Assembly: GCA_050084515.1 (NCBI GenBank)
Contig: CM114273.1
Location: 6,324,001-6,388,000, forward strand
Direction of reading: 5' to 3'
DNA: 64,000 bases
From: Blasia pusilla
Taxonomy: Eukaryota; Marchantiophyta; Marchantiopsida; Blasiales
The position numbers were made by a program, and so were the translations under genes. Below the pieces are notes generated by a model, which saw only the letters and a list, made by a program, of their open reading frames with translations, did not search any database and was not told where the DNA came from. Positions 45,201 to 56,892 of the stretch are shown here, in pieces (positions within the stretch are counted from its first letter, which is position 1; each line of letters starts with the position of its first letter).

Positions 45201-46450
45201 AAGCAAACCTTTTGATCGTCTGCTCAGCTTTGAATATGTGGATCTGGAAACCGGCTGAAACTCGTCACAGACGGGAGTTCGAAATGACTTTGCAAATCCT
45301 CACCGACGAAATGCGGAGCTGAGAACCCTCTCAGCTGTCCCAGTGATCGACTCAATCCTTCAACCCCAGCCCGCCAGATTAGTTTTGCCCCAGTGTCGCC
45401 GTTGTGATACCGCAAATCTCTTCCCAGGATCGATTCGTTCCCTAGCTTGCGAGATGTCCATGGACACCCAGCCTCGAATCTCTCTACCATACTCCATTTC
45501 GATTTCATCCCTACTCCACGGCTTCTCCATGCACATCCGACGTCGAATCTCTAACGTGCTCAGTTTCGAAAGCACCTTGTATCTCGCGGGCTCAGTAGTC
45601 GCCACAGCCATGGCATCTCGCGGGCTCAGCAGCCGCACCTCGTCACGGGACCCAAAGCGGGTGGTACCTTACAGTGCTCCCTCACAGCACGCCCCACTCC
45701 TTAAGAATGAACTCGAATCGTAAGTCGTCACCTTAGAAACTCACCAGACGGAAAACGAAGCCACGTAGTCTGCGAGAACTGGGTCCGACCCAAGTTTGTT
45801 GAAGAACACAACGTATGTCCGTGTATGCAGATAGCGCACATATTAAAATACTGAGCTAGCTATATAAAAGTAATGTGAGGAAATTTACTTGTACCTGTTT
45901 CCAAAATAGCGCGAGGAGAAACTTGTGAGACTTCAAAACTTGTTTTTGTGAATTTTCGCTTGGAGGGGGTTTACAACGGTACGGTATGAAAACTGGCATG
46001 TGTATGTAAATACATGATATTCCATAAGACATAGTTCACAAAAGTGAGGCGGTCGCGGCCATCGATGGAAGATATTCCATTGAAAACGTACCTAGTTGAA
46101 AGATACCCTGCAGCTTCTATACAATTATATATTCTGGATCCAAATCTGAACGAGAGGCTGCACATTCAAATACCCTTGGTGCATGCTCTCTTTGCTGTGT
46201 CGTTCGTCTTTATAAATATCGAATGTGGTTCATGTTTACAGCTAGCTGAAGTTGAATGTACTTATACCTTTCCTGTAGTATTATTATTATTGTATGTGGC
46301 TAAATTTGTGGATGCAGATAGATCTGGATCATCTAGATTAAACAGATGGTATATCTCCGCCAACATTCTACAAGTGCGACTCGCTGGATACAAACGATTA
46401 TCGGGAGATCGATGTATGAAGTTTGATGGTCATCGAAGTCGACGTTAGAT
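45200..46450. other. GC-richer block with unassigned frames
   Basis: 45,200-45,760 is GC-richer, with open frames of 92-126 codons on both strands overlapping one another (45,343-45,723 plus; 45,638-45,360 and 45,508-45,224 minus). The minus frame with KPWSRDEIEMEYGREIRGWV has the more protein-like composition. A 134-codon plus-strand frame at 46,044-46,448 crosses an acceptor-like TTGCAG, so it is probably not one exon. None matches a family that I know. Confidence 0.3.
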
Positions 46451-46581
46451 CTGGTGATCCTAGCTCCAGTACGGATTCTGAATCAGGAACCGCTAGCATC
46501 CTTGACGAAATAGGTAGGCAGACACTGATCAAATATGCTCATGAAAGAGAAGCACCGCTAATTGTTGGGTCATCGGTGGCC

Positions 46582-47211
46582 CTAAGCGTAGGGAGCTTCC
46601 AGGGCTTCGATGACTTGATTGGAGACGCCGAATGACTGCGTCAGAACCGAATTTGGAATGTCCGATCCGAAGATAGCGTTGGGCATTTTAATAGTCCCAG
46701 GATTTGAGCTACTGAAAGAGAAGATGACCTTTGTCTTCGTGAGGAAGTTGAGGTTCGCCATGTAGTGGATCATCGACTTGGGAACGACGAAGCAGTCCCC
46801 TTTCAACAACAGCCTCTTGTAAAGCTTGTTGGTAGTGTCGACAAAGCCCACCGTCAGCGCGCCTTCTATCACAAAGATGAGCTTGGACGCGTGGGGATGA
46901 ACATGCGGCTGCAGAACGGACCCGATCGGGAAGTACATGAGGAAGTAGGAAATTCCTAGCCCCTCGAGCGCTGGAAACTCGCTCACGGTAACCTTCTTGA
47001 AGGCGTACTGTCCCATCGTGGTATTCACACCTCCTCTCAAACCGGTGTACGTGAAAAATCCCCCATTCAGAGAAGCAAGATCGACACTTGGAGGAACGGC
47101 AAAGTCGGTGTTGAGCTCTGGATCACTAGCCAGCGCACATGGACTCAAAGCGAGTACCGTCAAAAGCGTAACAATGACCAAAAGAGCTTTAGCGAGATCT
47201 TCATGAGACAT
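46582..47211 (-). CDS. Germin-like protein (cupin), intact
   Basis: Single-exon frame of about 209 residues, the usual germin-like length. The start at 47,211 (MSHEDLAKALLVIVTLLTVL) is preferred over an in-frame Met 25 codons upstream because it opens a clean signal peptide ending near CALAS, so the product should be secreted to the cell wall. The body has NGGFFTYTGLRGG, then germin box 1 as QPHVHPHASKLIFVIEG and box 2 as GDCFVVPKSMIHYMANL, and the common C-terminal IFGSDIPNSVLTQSFGVS. Box 1 keeps both His ligands, but the metal-binding Glu is Lys. Box 2 keeps His. The paired N-terminal Cys of true germins are absent. Manganese binding and oxalate oxidase or superoxide dismutase activity are thus doubtful. 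A decayed paralogue lies at 55.5 kb in opposite orientation. Confidence 0.9.
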   Translation of the reverse strand: MSHEDLAKALLVIVTLLTVLALSPCALASDPELNTDFAVPPSVDLASLNGGFFTYTGLRGGVNTTMGQYAFKKVTVSEFPALEGLGISYFLMYFPIGSVLQPHVHPHASKLIFVIEGALTVGFVDTTNKLYKRLLLKGDCFVVPKSMIHYMANLNFLTKTKVIFSFSSSNPGTIKMPNAIFGSDIPNSVLTQSFGVSNQVIEALEAPYA

Positions 47212-47830
47212 CGAGTCTCGAATTGGACTGCAACTCGAAAAGCAGATGAATGAAAGTCTTCCTCGGATACTCTTACGCAAAAGCAAGTTCTCCGTGTCCC
47301 ACCGTCAAATTCTGAACACGGATACACAAATGGATATCTCCCAGCTTCTCGACAGGGATTCAGATCGCGATCGCGCGAAGTCGTAGCGAAAGAGAGTTAA
47401 CTCACTCCGATCCTGAAAACCTTCAGGAAGCCAAGAAACCATTAATCAATTCGCGATAGTCCTGTGAATTTGATTTTCGATAAATGAAGTTATCATTGCG
47501 ATCGACATAAATACTTCATGTCGTGGATCGTATATTGTGCTCATCCAGTGTCTGCATAGATCCCATGAATCCGGACGGAGGTCGACAACGACGCCAGAGG
47601 ACCCAGTTTTCTTTATTTCTTTCTTTTTTAATTGACCGGTGTCAAGTCATTGGCTTATTTAGCAGTTGGAATCCGGACGATCACGATCTACCACGAGTCC
47701 ACGACTCAATCCCGCGGCAGAGCCTCACGAAAGTTGGCCGTTTGTCGTGTTCGAATGGCGACTCGGATCTCCAAGGGAGGTTTCTATTACAAATGGGGTG
47801 AGGAAAAAAATCCGGCCCGGAGAAAAAAAA

Positions 47831-47912
47831 GTAGCCATATGATAGTCTATTTTTGTATGTGATTTTGGTCACCCCGTAACCATCAAAATCACATACAATA
47901 TCATATGGTTAC
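47831..47912. repeat. Snap-back hairpin upstream of germin-like gene
   Basis: GTAGCCATATGAT and TTTGTATGTGATTTTG are mirrored by CAAAATCACATACAA and TATCATATGGTTAC around a 16-base loop, with one 8-base bulge in the left arm. It lies about 620 bases upstream of the start codon. 47,212-48,060 has no other supported feature; I see no clear TATA box. Confidence 0.75.
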
Positions 47913-48062
47913 TAGTGGCGTCTATGCAAAAGTCCATGGGATGGAGATTTGTTGTATAAAGTATTTTAGTGGTTAAGGGCATGGTTATGGAGCAATACAA
48001 ACGAATCAAACTCTCTTCATCCATAAATTGATGTCCCCGTGCTAGGGGATAAATTGACTTTA

Positions 48063-50340
48063 AATGTGGCTCTTCTTTATAACCATTGCCACAGCCGCTC
48101 CTTGTAGCGATCTCCTTGCGCCTCTCGTGGCGGATCCATCACTACAACATCCGCTACCATCACCTCTGACTTTCGTGTCATGTAGAGATCAACACAGATA
48201 AGAGAATCCCGCATGGAGTAGTGCCTCTCTCTTTGCACATGGAGGCCATTCTCCCAAGCAATAGAGAACATAATATCTCGTGCGGCTATCCTTTCACCTC
48301 CAATAGGACACCGTGCTAAATGCACACCAAATGGATCCAAACTCCGACGACACTCGTAATGTGTCGAACCAACCACCGATCGTTGGGGGAGCCACCGTTG
48401 GAACCGCATCGCTGTAGTATAGGTAAGTGGTGCGATGCAAAAAACCGGGATGAGGGGACGAGCCCCCACCCATGAGCTTGCCCCCTTTTTGCGGAGGAAG
48501 AGCAAATACGGGCCCTAATCTCTATGGGATATTCCCATCCGACATGGTAGCTCTAAACAATGCATCAAAGTGGATTTCCATCAAATAAGATTGGAGTCGA
48601 GACTGTCCGGAGCGAAGTAGGGAAGAGAAAGTGCGAAGAACTGCTCCAGCCTCAACAAGAAGGGAATCTCTATAAGTTGTGAGTGAAGACTGAAGTGGGA
48701 AAAGACCATCCTCAACTTGGGAAACGTACTGTAAAAGTAGCGGTCTATCCCTAACAAAAAATCGGGAGCAAAGGAGGGGTGCTACAGTGGTCCAACTCCC
48801 TAAAAAAGCCGAAGATGCCACTAACTCAGTTGCTATAAGACCTACTCCACCAAAGGCAATCGGCCAAGAAACCTTTCTACGAGCTAACTTCCCCGCGGGG
48901 CACTCTAAGAAGCCAGGTCCTAGAAGATCTCAAACGTATGCATGATCTTTCTATCAATGGATCTATACAAGGAAGAAATATGGCTAGATGCCCACATGGT
49001 TCTACAAAGATAACCAAGTCTATAAGCAAAACATGACGAGAGGATGCCGTAGGCTACTTGAGGGTCACGAATCCTCGTGAGATGGTTGACGTGGAGAAGA
49101 TCCTTAGTCACAAAACTCGATACAAAGTCTTGGCTCACGAGTGGGACTACTAAGACGAGAAGCCCTCCAACAGGTGTCAAAAATCCGTCGGATAAATGAA
49201 TATCAGCCGGCAAGCCTAATGGAGACCAAGCCTTGCACTTTCCTACCTTGACCGCGAGGCCGACACATGCCAACTGTGCAGAAAAGTGATGAAATGTAGA
49301 AACGACCAAATCTCGAAGGCCAACAATATGAGCATTATCTGCCAACGAAGGGAAAATGCAACTCGGGAAAGCCTCCACAGTAGAAAGAACCACTCGATAA
49401 TGAGCCAAAGCAAACAATTCACCATCCAAGGGATCACCTTGACGAGTCCCGATAGTAGACTCCAAAATCATGACCTCCTCCCCGAACCTACCGTGATGAA
49501 AATAGAAAGCCAAAGGGGCCCATAGAAAAAATGCACGAAGGGAATCAGGCTCGTAATAGAATCCGCTACGTCTCTCACTTCCGTGAAGATAGTTGCTCAA
49601 GATACTTAGTTGAAGGCGTTCTCCACATCAACTTGGAGAACCATCCACTCAGGATGTATATCTAGACAAGCCCTCAAACCTAAGGCTATAGTCTCACAAC
49701 CAGTTGGTGTGACAACTCCAAACTGGTGTGGACTTAGATATGACTAGAAAGCCACATGGAATTGCAAATCGAAATACGACTCACCAACCGCAAGAGCACC
49801 TCACATATGGCAATAAGACGGATCCCTCCATCCTCCTTCAACAGTGCCAAAAGTCTCGCGGCCCCTAATACCTAGGCCACTGCTGTTGGCACTCTCCCCT
49901 GAGCTAGGTGAGAGGCAACCTCAAGCAACTCAGAAAAGTCGCTAGCAGAGTCCTCGGGGAAAAAGCAATCACAAAGGTGTTCATACATTATACCGAAGAA
50001 CCCTCCAACTGCTATCATAGGGGAACGCCCGAGTGCACGTGCAAAGAGGGACGGATCTAGGCATAAAGCCGTATCAAGATGAAAGTCATGTACAAAAGCT
50101 GGAATGTTAACCGTTAGATGAGGATGTAGCCTGCAGAGGGCGTCGATGGTAACAGAAGAAGGAGGATCCATGTCCATAGGGTGGACCGCACGAGCCGCTT
50201 GCGAGTACTCCCCAGCTTGTCCAAGTGTCTTACATCGTCACAACCTAGCTGCTACAAGATCTTCCGCCGAGAAACCAAGTGAAGTGCTACCTCTGGCATA
50301 TGCCCGAACATATGCCACAAACTCGCTTTGCAGAGACTCC
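48063..50340 (-). pseudogene. LINE-like reverse transcriptase relic, near full order
   Basis: In order on the minus strand: a 5' region with VTIDALCRLHPHLTVNIPAF (50,140), LLALLKEDGGIRLIAICEVL (about 49,840), TPTGCETIALGLRACLDIH and QVDVENAF (about 49,700-49,620), the palm GTRQGDPLDGELFALAHYRV (about 49,440), SLADNAHIVG where ADD-T-H is usual (about 49,340), thumb DPQVAYGILSSCFAYRLGYL (about 49,060), and a C-terminal segment DPFGVHLARCPIGGERIAAR (about 48,330). This is a non-LTR-type reverse transcriptase family also present, scrambled, in the inverted repeat. Frame changes near 49,600, 48,900 and 48,520 and the Asp-to-Asn change show it is dead. No endonuclease was recognised. Confidence 0.75.
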
Positions 50341-52760
50341 TAATCGCCTCCTCGAAAGCGCCGCAATCAAGCCACAACCTCTCTGTGGCAAGCCTTCCCT
50401 CCTCGGGTATAAAGAAGACATCATCGTGGAAGGAGTAGTAGTAGATATCACGAGAGCTCATCCATAAGATCAAGTGCAATCCTAGATAGAGGAAGGAGAA
50501 AAGTATGGGGAAGCTCGGCCCGAATGGCATGGGGATCCCTAAACCCGTTTTCCCTCGGGCAGGGAAAACGGGTCTTAAAGAGACCTATGATGTTGCCAAG
50601 ATGGGACCTCAACCACTCTTATGCCTCGGAAGGGAGCGATGATGCATGAATCACTAATGAGCATCCATAGTCGAGTGGAGGAACCACCCATCCAAATCTA
50701 TCAAAGTCATGATGTTTAGCTGCTAAATGGTTCTGAATTCGTGAAATGCCTTTGTTCAGAATTCTTCACCCGTTCACAAATTTTGAACAAAGGCATTTCG
50801 TATCTCGAGTAGACGGCATGCGCGAGAGGCTCATGGAAACCGCTCAACAAGAAGAGAACATGACACCTCCATCAAATTCGAGAGACAATCCTCCCTAGAA
50901 TATGCCTCACAACCCTCATTCCAACTAGCACTCGTGATAATGCCTTTCCTAATATGAACTCTCATCTACCTAGTTCACCTCGGACTTAAACTCTCTTATG
51001 TCTAGTTCACCTACGACTTATGACCCAAATCCTTCCCAAATATGGAGGTAATTATGATAAGAACATAGAGTAGATGAAACCAAAGAAAAGTGGGTAGCCT
51101 AAAACATGGTGATGTGAAAGAACAACTCGAAGGTACTTTCTTGGAGACATTCGTGACAAAAGAAAAATAACAAAAAGAGGACCATAATACTTAGATGAGA
51201 AAACCTAAAAAACAAAATGAGAAGAAAAATATCACCCCACCCTTGCCTTCGTGGGCCATCTCCATCACCGCGCCCCGCCGCAGGTGTACTTCAGCAACCT
51301 TCAAGCACTGATCACATCCCAAACCCTCGTTGTACCGAAAGCAACCCAATAGAATGCCAGCGATTACTTCCATGAAGCTCACAGACCGAAAGCCGACGCT
51401 CTCCATGGAGCGCACAAACCCGAAGGGGATGCGTCCGTCGTGGTACTACGCAGAGTTCCTCGATTCTCGTCTGCCAAGCCTGTCCATGGAATCGGTCAAC
51501 TCAATAAGATTTAGGGAGTCAGGACTGGGATTTAACATTCGATTTTGCTTAGATTAGAAAGTTGACTTTTATGAATCGCCTGTCCGGTTCTTTTGTACGG
51601 AGTAGTACGGAAGTATGTGAGTGTGAGCTCGGAGTTCGAATACGTATATAGATAGGGCATCGACACAACCGAGCTATTAAGGAACTCTAAACTTATGAGA
51701 TCGATGGCCTCAAGTCAACGATCGAACTGAACTCAAAAGAGTACTGAGAAGATTCATGACCCCAATTTAACGAACTGAACTGATGAGATCGATGATCCGA
51801 GTTCGGAAAGTGGCTTATGTGGAATAACTTATGGAAGATCTGAGTTTTGTCACTGTGGTCTCAAATAAAATCGAGAGACATGAAAACGCGACTGAAATCT
51901 TCCGGTTACATCTATAGGAAACCATCGGAGGTCGTCCCGAGCATGCAATGAAGTTCTGAATTATCTCGTCTCAAGATTCGTGAGTACTCTTTTGAGTTCT
52001 CTTCGCTGCTTTCCCTTCCCGAGCTATGGCGCTTTGGAGTATGTAAGGATCCATTATCCGTTGCGAGGCAAGATCAATCAATCCAGGAGCTCTATTTAAA
52101 TCTATCACTCGGAACTCTTTGGCAATGGAGCCGATAAACACTCATCCACATAGCATGGCTATGTAGCTCAGCAAAAGCTACGAGGCATGCTGAATGATTC
52201 ATTCGTAAGTGCCACTACTTTGTGGGTAAATGAGTTCGATCCAAGAGTATAGGAGAGGAGATGGTCTGCTCTTTGATAAAGCTTCTTCATCCGAATGAGA
52301 TATCCCAAACTTTGAATTCCTATCACACTTATAAGCTTTTTCATGGAATTGACGAGAATCTCACCTCACCTATTCTTATTAACAGTGGTTACCCAATTCC
52401 AAGAAAAAGTTCTCTTGATGTGAGGTGTCCACTTTCTGTCTAAATGGCGCGCTTTCAAACCAAAGTTTTCCGCCAATAAGACTTGATCTTGAGAGTGCAC
52501 CTTTCACAAAACACAATTGGCAAGAGGATAGTCTAAAATGATTTTTATAAATTAATTATGAGAGGTAATTGCAACTTATGCATTTAAGTTATTTCAGTTC
52601 ATAACTCGATTAGTTTTTCAGAGTCATCGTGAGGTTTAGCAAGGGTTATCCTCACTATCTTCCGGGGCAAGTTTTCTACCCGTGTGTAGTGTTTAACCCA
52701 CACATCATTTCTGAAGAATAAACATATTTCCAATTGAGTCTTAAGAAACTTTTCAAAAGT
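50341..52760. other. No supported gene; one hairpin and one doubtful exon
   Basis: GAAATGCCTTTGTTCA (50,743-50,758) is perfectly mirrored at 50,784-50,799 around a 25-base loop. A minus-strand frame at 51,415-51,191 (MRSMESVGFRSVSFMEVIAG, then CDQCLKVAEVHLRRGAVMEM) looks like a possible first exon with a hydrophobic start, but I cannot extend or name it. The rest is non-coding. Confidence 0.4.
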
Positions 52761-52762
52761 CA

Positions 52763-53195
52763 TTTACAAAGAATCCTAAGCCTAGCTTTCCATTAGTCCC
52801 TACTTATTACTCAATTCACCACTCATTTGTACAGAAACCTCGGCTTTAACATGTACCCTATAAGTATTAATTAATTCTCTAGTTATTTACAAAGAATCTT
52901 TCCAGTCATCCGTACTTCATTTAAAGAATCTTCGGCTTTCAATGGCCTTTACGGTAACCCTATACATGTATTGTTTAATTCACAAGTCATCTTCAAAGAA
53001 TGACTAACTTTCCAAGAGTCCCTACTCATTCATACATAATCAATCCTAGGCTTTTAATTTATCACTGGCTTACAAAGAATCTTAATTTATCACTAGCTTA
53101 CTCATTACTTCATTCACACATACAGAATTTTCGGCTTTCCAATTCCCCCTAAACACCAGTCCTTTAGAAAGAATCTTAAGCTTTCCGATGTCAAA
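52763..53195. repeat. Degenerate minisatellite, 75-120-bp units
   Basis: Five diverged units each start (C/T)TTACAAAGAATC or CTTCAAAGAATG (near 52,763, 52,885, 52,994, 53,071, 53,165) and share GCTTTCC, CCCTACT(C/T)ATTACT and ATTCACACAT-like strings in the same order. Unit length varies, so it is an old array. Confidence 0.65.
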
Positions 53196-55320
53196 AGTAC
53201 CTCTCATCTCTCCAATGCAAGTCGCTTTTGAAGTCGAAGTGGTATCTTTCGAGCTAATTTCTTCTAGTATGAGAAGCTGAACACTCAAACGCGTAGGAAT
53301 CACTTCGAGCTCAAAATCGACTTAAGATCGGAGTTAGTTCGGACTCTAGAAAGGGGTCAAGTAGCATCTAATTAGCTACAACGAATTAAACGGACGTACT
53401 TTTAACTCTTGTTCCATGAACAGTTGTTCTCTTCAAGCGTTGGATACGCACGCATATATCATAAATCACAGCCATACGTTAAGAACAAGGCATGTAACAA
53501 TTATGCAATGGCATATAAACGTGCAGATCCTCGTATTAGAATTTGCACAGAGTGTGCTTCCGCACGGAGTTCTGTCATCGTGTTGCAAATACGATAACAG
53601 CGTGGAGGTGTTGTGACGAGGAGAAGAACGTCCTCCGATTAATCCGATGCCGACATTCCTAACGTCTTGTAACGACCAGAAAAAATGAACGTCTTTCATT
53701 CTCCCCAGGATCTCGTTTCCCAATGATGATTCCGACATTCTTTTCCGTTGTGCTTTCTTACCAAGAGTTCAGTGTCTCCTCGACTTGGAGGAGAATTTCT
53801 TCAAATGTACCTAAGCAATCTTCCCGAGGGAAAATGCCTTTCTGGTGTACTCTTATCTCCGTGTGCTTGCACGGTAACGCAAACAACAAGACCTCTTAAG
53901 TACTTGCGATGGAAAGTGAAGTGAAGTGAAGCTCCGATCCATGATCGCCGCTCTCTCCAGACCATCTTCTGCACTCTCGTCGCTAGTTATGATACTCGTA
54001 AATTTACGGGTCGTGACTTTATCCGATCGATTATCAGACTTTACTGCCAGTATTCTTTCTAACCTTTCGTGCCGCTTATTTTCCGAATTTCTACATGTTG
54101 GTCTCGTTCAATTTAATCTACATATTTACTCACAAAAAATTCGAAAGGTTGAAGATATCGGATTATCCAATTCAGCCGCCCATGTTTGAAAACGTGCGAA
54201 GCGGGATCGATCTTCACGTAAGCGATGGCAGTCATTCACGTCTGATTGTAACTGAACGTGGAAAATGTGGAGATGACTGAGACTCATATTCAGAGATTCA
54301 TGCAGTTCCACACACAGTTGATTGGAAGGGAACATACGAATGCTTCAAAACACTGGAATTTCTCGTGATTGCTGTACACCTGTGCGATTTTCGCCAGCCA
54401 CTGATTCATACATGTGTGTGCGTGTGCACATTCTCGGTCAGCCGCGTACGCCAGAATGTTCAGGCGTCTACGTTAGCTTCAGGCAACCTGGCTGATCATG
54501 GCAGACATGAAAGGAGCACGCTGCGGAATTATGTCCGTGAGCATGGAAGGAATCATTGTTACAGAGAAGAAACGAGGCGGAATAGCCATCCGTGATGCAT
54601 TCAGTGTGAAGGTGGACGATTAATCATTTCCTTATATGTTTATAACTTTTTAAGAGTTAAGTTTTAAAGACTTCTCATTGAATCTTAAAGAAATTAAATC
54701 TGATCATGACAGTGTCAAATATCTAGACTCGATTACTCTGGATCTGTGTGTCAGGATCCATGCGTCCTTCAAAATTTTCAGTCGAGAGTTGAACAGTGTA
54801 AAGACGACGCAGTGTTTCAAGAATCTCTTAAAGCACATCTTAAAGCTAGGTTCCAAAAGAAGGGTCTTAAAGCGGTGGAAAAATGATTATAGTATTGCAA
54901 AGCTTAGAAGAGTGTCGTTAAAGTCACTCCAGCCACAGCGTACGTGTGATCGGTACTAATTAGAATTGGGAGATAGTTTTTTTGGCCCGATCCTACGAGC
55001 AGATCTTTGGAATCCCTCCTAGAAAGCACCACAAAAAGTTTCGTGTCAAGTGGGAGCGTAGCCACACTTTTATTCCTGGAGAGGATCCCACGAAATTTCG
55101 GTTTTCCCTGAGCTTGCTAGGAATTCTTCAGAAGTGGTGCATGTGCAATGTAGATTACTCAAAGGAGCTCTAGATTTGCTTTGACTCTCCCAACCTGAGA
55201 GATATATGCACATGGCCATGGCGAGGGTTCGGATTCTAATCATGAGCTGCTAGCCTCTTGATGCTCTCGGGTACGGACCTCAGAATCCAGGAACTACTGT
55301 AGCATCTGCCCTCCACTGCA
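53196..55320. other. No supported gene
   Basis: Short frames on both strands without domain matches. 54,982-55,173 (plus) reads MARSYEQIFGIPPRKHHKKF and may be a scrap of something coding; I do not recognise it. GTGTGTGCGTGTGC at about 54,413 is a short simple repeat. Confidence 0.45.
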
Positions 55321-55329
55321 AACCATCTG

Positions 55330-55338
55330 TATAAATAT
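55330..55338 (+). promoter_or_regulatory. TATA box of germin-like pseudogene
   Basis: TATAAATAT, about 165 bases upstream of the ATG at 55,501, correct strand. It outlives the reading frame it once served. Confidence 0.45.
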
Positions 55339-55500
55339 AGATAGATCTGTAGAGAGCATTCAAGTCCATGGCAGTTTGAATTCGGGGCTCGGGTTTCCGA
55401 TTGACCACTTGAGATAGTTTTCGTGGTAGCCGGACCCCATTAAAGTCTAGCAGCCCATCGGCGTCATCGGAGTACTCAGATCCGTCTAAGGCAAACTTTC

Positions 55501-56113
55501 ATGGATCGTGGATTTTTTTGGTTTCTGGCGCTTCTTGTTTCAAACTGCCATGGACTTGAATGCTCTCACGATGTTCTGTCATCGTTCCAGGATTCGTTCA
55601 TGTTGAATGTTCTGACATCGTTCCAGGATTTGTGTGTGCTGGGAAATGATTCAGAGCTCGTGGGCGACTATTTCATTCCATCTGGTATATCCGGATATAT
55701 TTACTATTGATGGGAACTTTTTCACGTACAAAGGTTTCAGAGAGGACCCAACCCTGCACCGGGACAGCAAGAGTCCCTCAGAGCGACCGTTAACGAGTTT
55801 CCAGCCCTCCAAGGACTGGGAATCTGCATGTTCCTCATGTACTTTCAGCCGGGAGGGGTTCTGCCAACTCACTTCTATCCCCGCCACCAAGCTCATCTAT
55901 GTCATCGAAGGCACTCTCATGGTCGGATTCGTCGACAGCAACAACAAGCTGTACAATCAGACTTTGTTGGAGGGTGACTGCTACGTCGTTCCCAAGGCCA
56001 TGGTCCACTGCATGGCGAACTTGAAGTGCTCCAAGGTTGTGAAGGTCATATTTAGCTTTAAGGTTGCGAAGGTCATCTTTAGGCTGCGGGACAACATTTT
56101 TGGGTTGTACTAA
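55501..56113 (+). pseudogene. Germin-like protein, decayed paralogue
   Basis: Starts with a signal-peptide-like MDRGFFWFLALLVSNCHG. The germin parts appear in changing frames: NFFTYKGFRE at about 55,715, VNEFPALQGLGICMFLMYFQ at about 55,790-55,850, box 1 as PTHFYPRH at about 55,862-55,888, then after a frameshift ATKLIYVIEGTLMVGFVD and box 2 GDCYVVPKAMVHCMANL (about 55,975-56,025). Frame changes lie near 55,700, 55,745 and 55,885. Box 1 has Tyr for its second His and Lys for the Glu, as in the intact paralogue. A 36-base tandem duplication sits near 55,566-55,637 and a 27-base one near 56,036-56,085. Homology stops at DNIFG, where the neighbouring retroelement begins. Confidence 0.85.
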
Positions 56114-56114
56114 A

Positions 56115-56490
56115 GTGTTGTATGTGATATTAGTTTCTCAAAGAAAGATCCACATCTTTCTTCGAAAAGCATCTAATCCGCCACCAAATTTATGGTCCCT
56201 ACCTGGTCCAAGTCTTGCGCTCCTAGCAATGAAATATCCCTCGATAAGGAACTCTAGTATCCATAAACGCACGCAAAAAGTCGGGAAAACAGTGGCGTAA
56301 TTCGGCCACATGGTGAAGTGGAGCGCACCTCGCAACATCATCAGTCTCCTGCACGCGTACTCCTCCTTGCAAAATAGAAGCTAAACCACTGCTGATCCCT
56401 CCAAAGAGATCCAAGAAGTGAATACTCTCCTCTAGGATGCACCACACAATCATTGTGGTGTCCAAAGGGATAATAGTGGCATTCATGGCT
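56115..56490 (-). pseudogene. C5 DNA methyltransferase N-terminal region of an LTR-type element
   Basis: The minus frame reads SIHFLDLFGGISSGLASILQ (about 56,425-56,360), matching motif I of DNA cytosine-5 methyltransferases, the S-adenosylmethionine loop (D-L-F-x-G-x-G-G). After a frame change come DISLLGAQDLDQVGTINLVA (about 56,240-56,180). This corresponds to the strand before the catalytic P-C motif IV, but a TAG (56,173-56,175) stands where the W of W-P-C would be and the rest is lost at the germin pseudogene. It is in line with protease- and gag-like blocks upstream on the same strand. Only the first third of the domain remains. The call rests on motif I plus the D-L-D-Q-V-G-x-I-N-L-V segment. 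Confidence 0.55.
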
Positions 56491-56892
56491 ACCTTGGGTT
56501 CCTCTCACTCGCCACGCTTTGATGCAAACGTCTCGCTCCATGTAGTCTACACATACTCGTGTCGAAGCTCCCGAGTCGGTCCCCAAAGCAACACCTCTCC
56601 TCCACAGAATGATGGGGCTACCATAACACTCCTCTTCATGGAAATATCAGAAACGGGAGAGTCCTACGCATGGACATGTCTCTCAATCAAATCACTAGGC
56701 CAAGTGATGGCGCAACTAAATGCTGCTAAGGTCCTCATCTCTACTCGACGCGCTTTATCACTCCAGCGATGATTCGAACGAGTAATAAGCCTAGGCGCCC
56801 ATCACGTGACTGCCATCATCCATCTAGGGAAAACCCCATCAGGTACAATATTGCTCCACCAACCAAGACGTCATAGGACTCTACATCGGTCA

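Noticed and set aside
46765-47206. Plus-strand frames opposite the germin-like gene
   Set aside because: Antisense shadows of the intact minus-strand gene.
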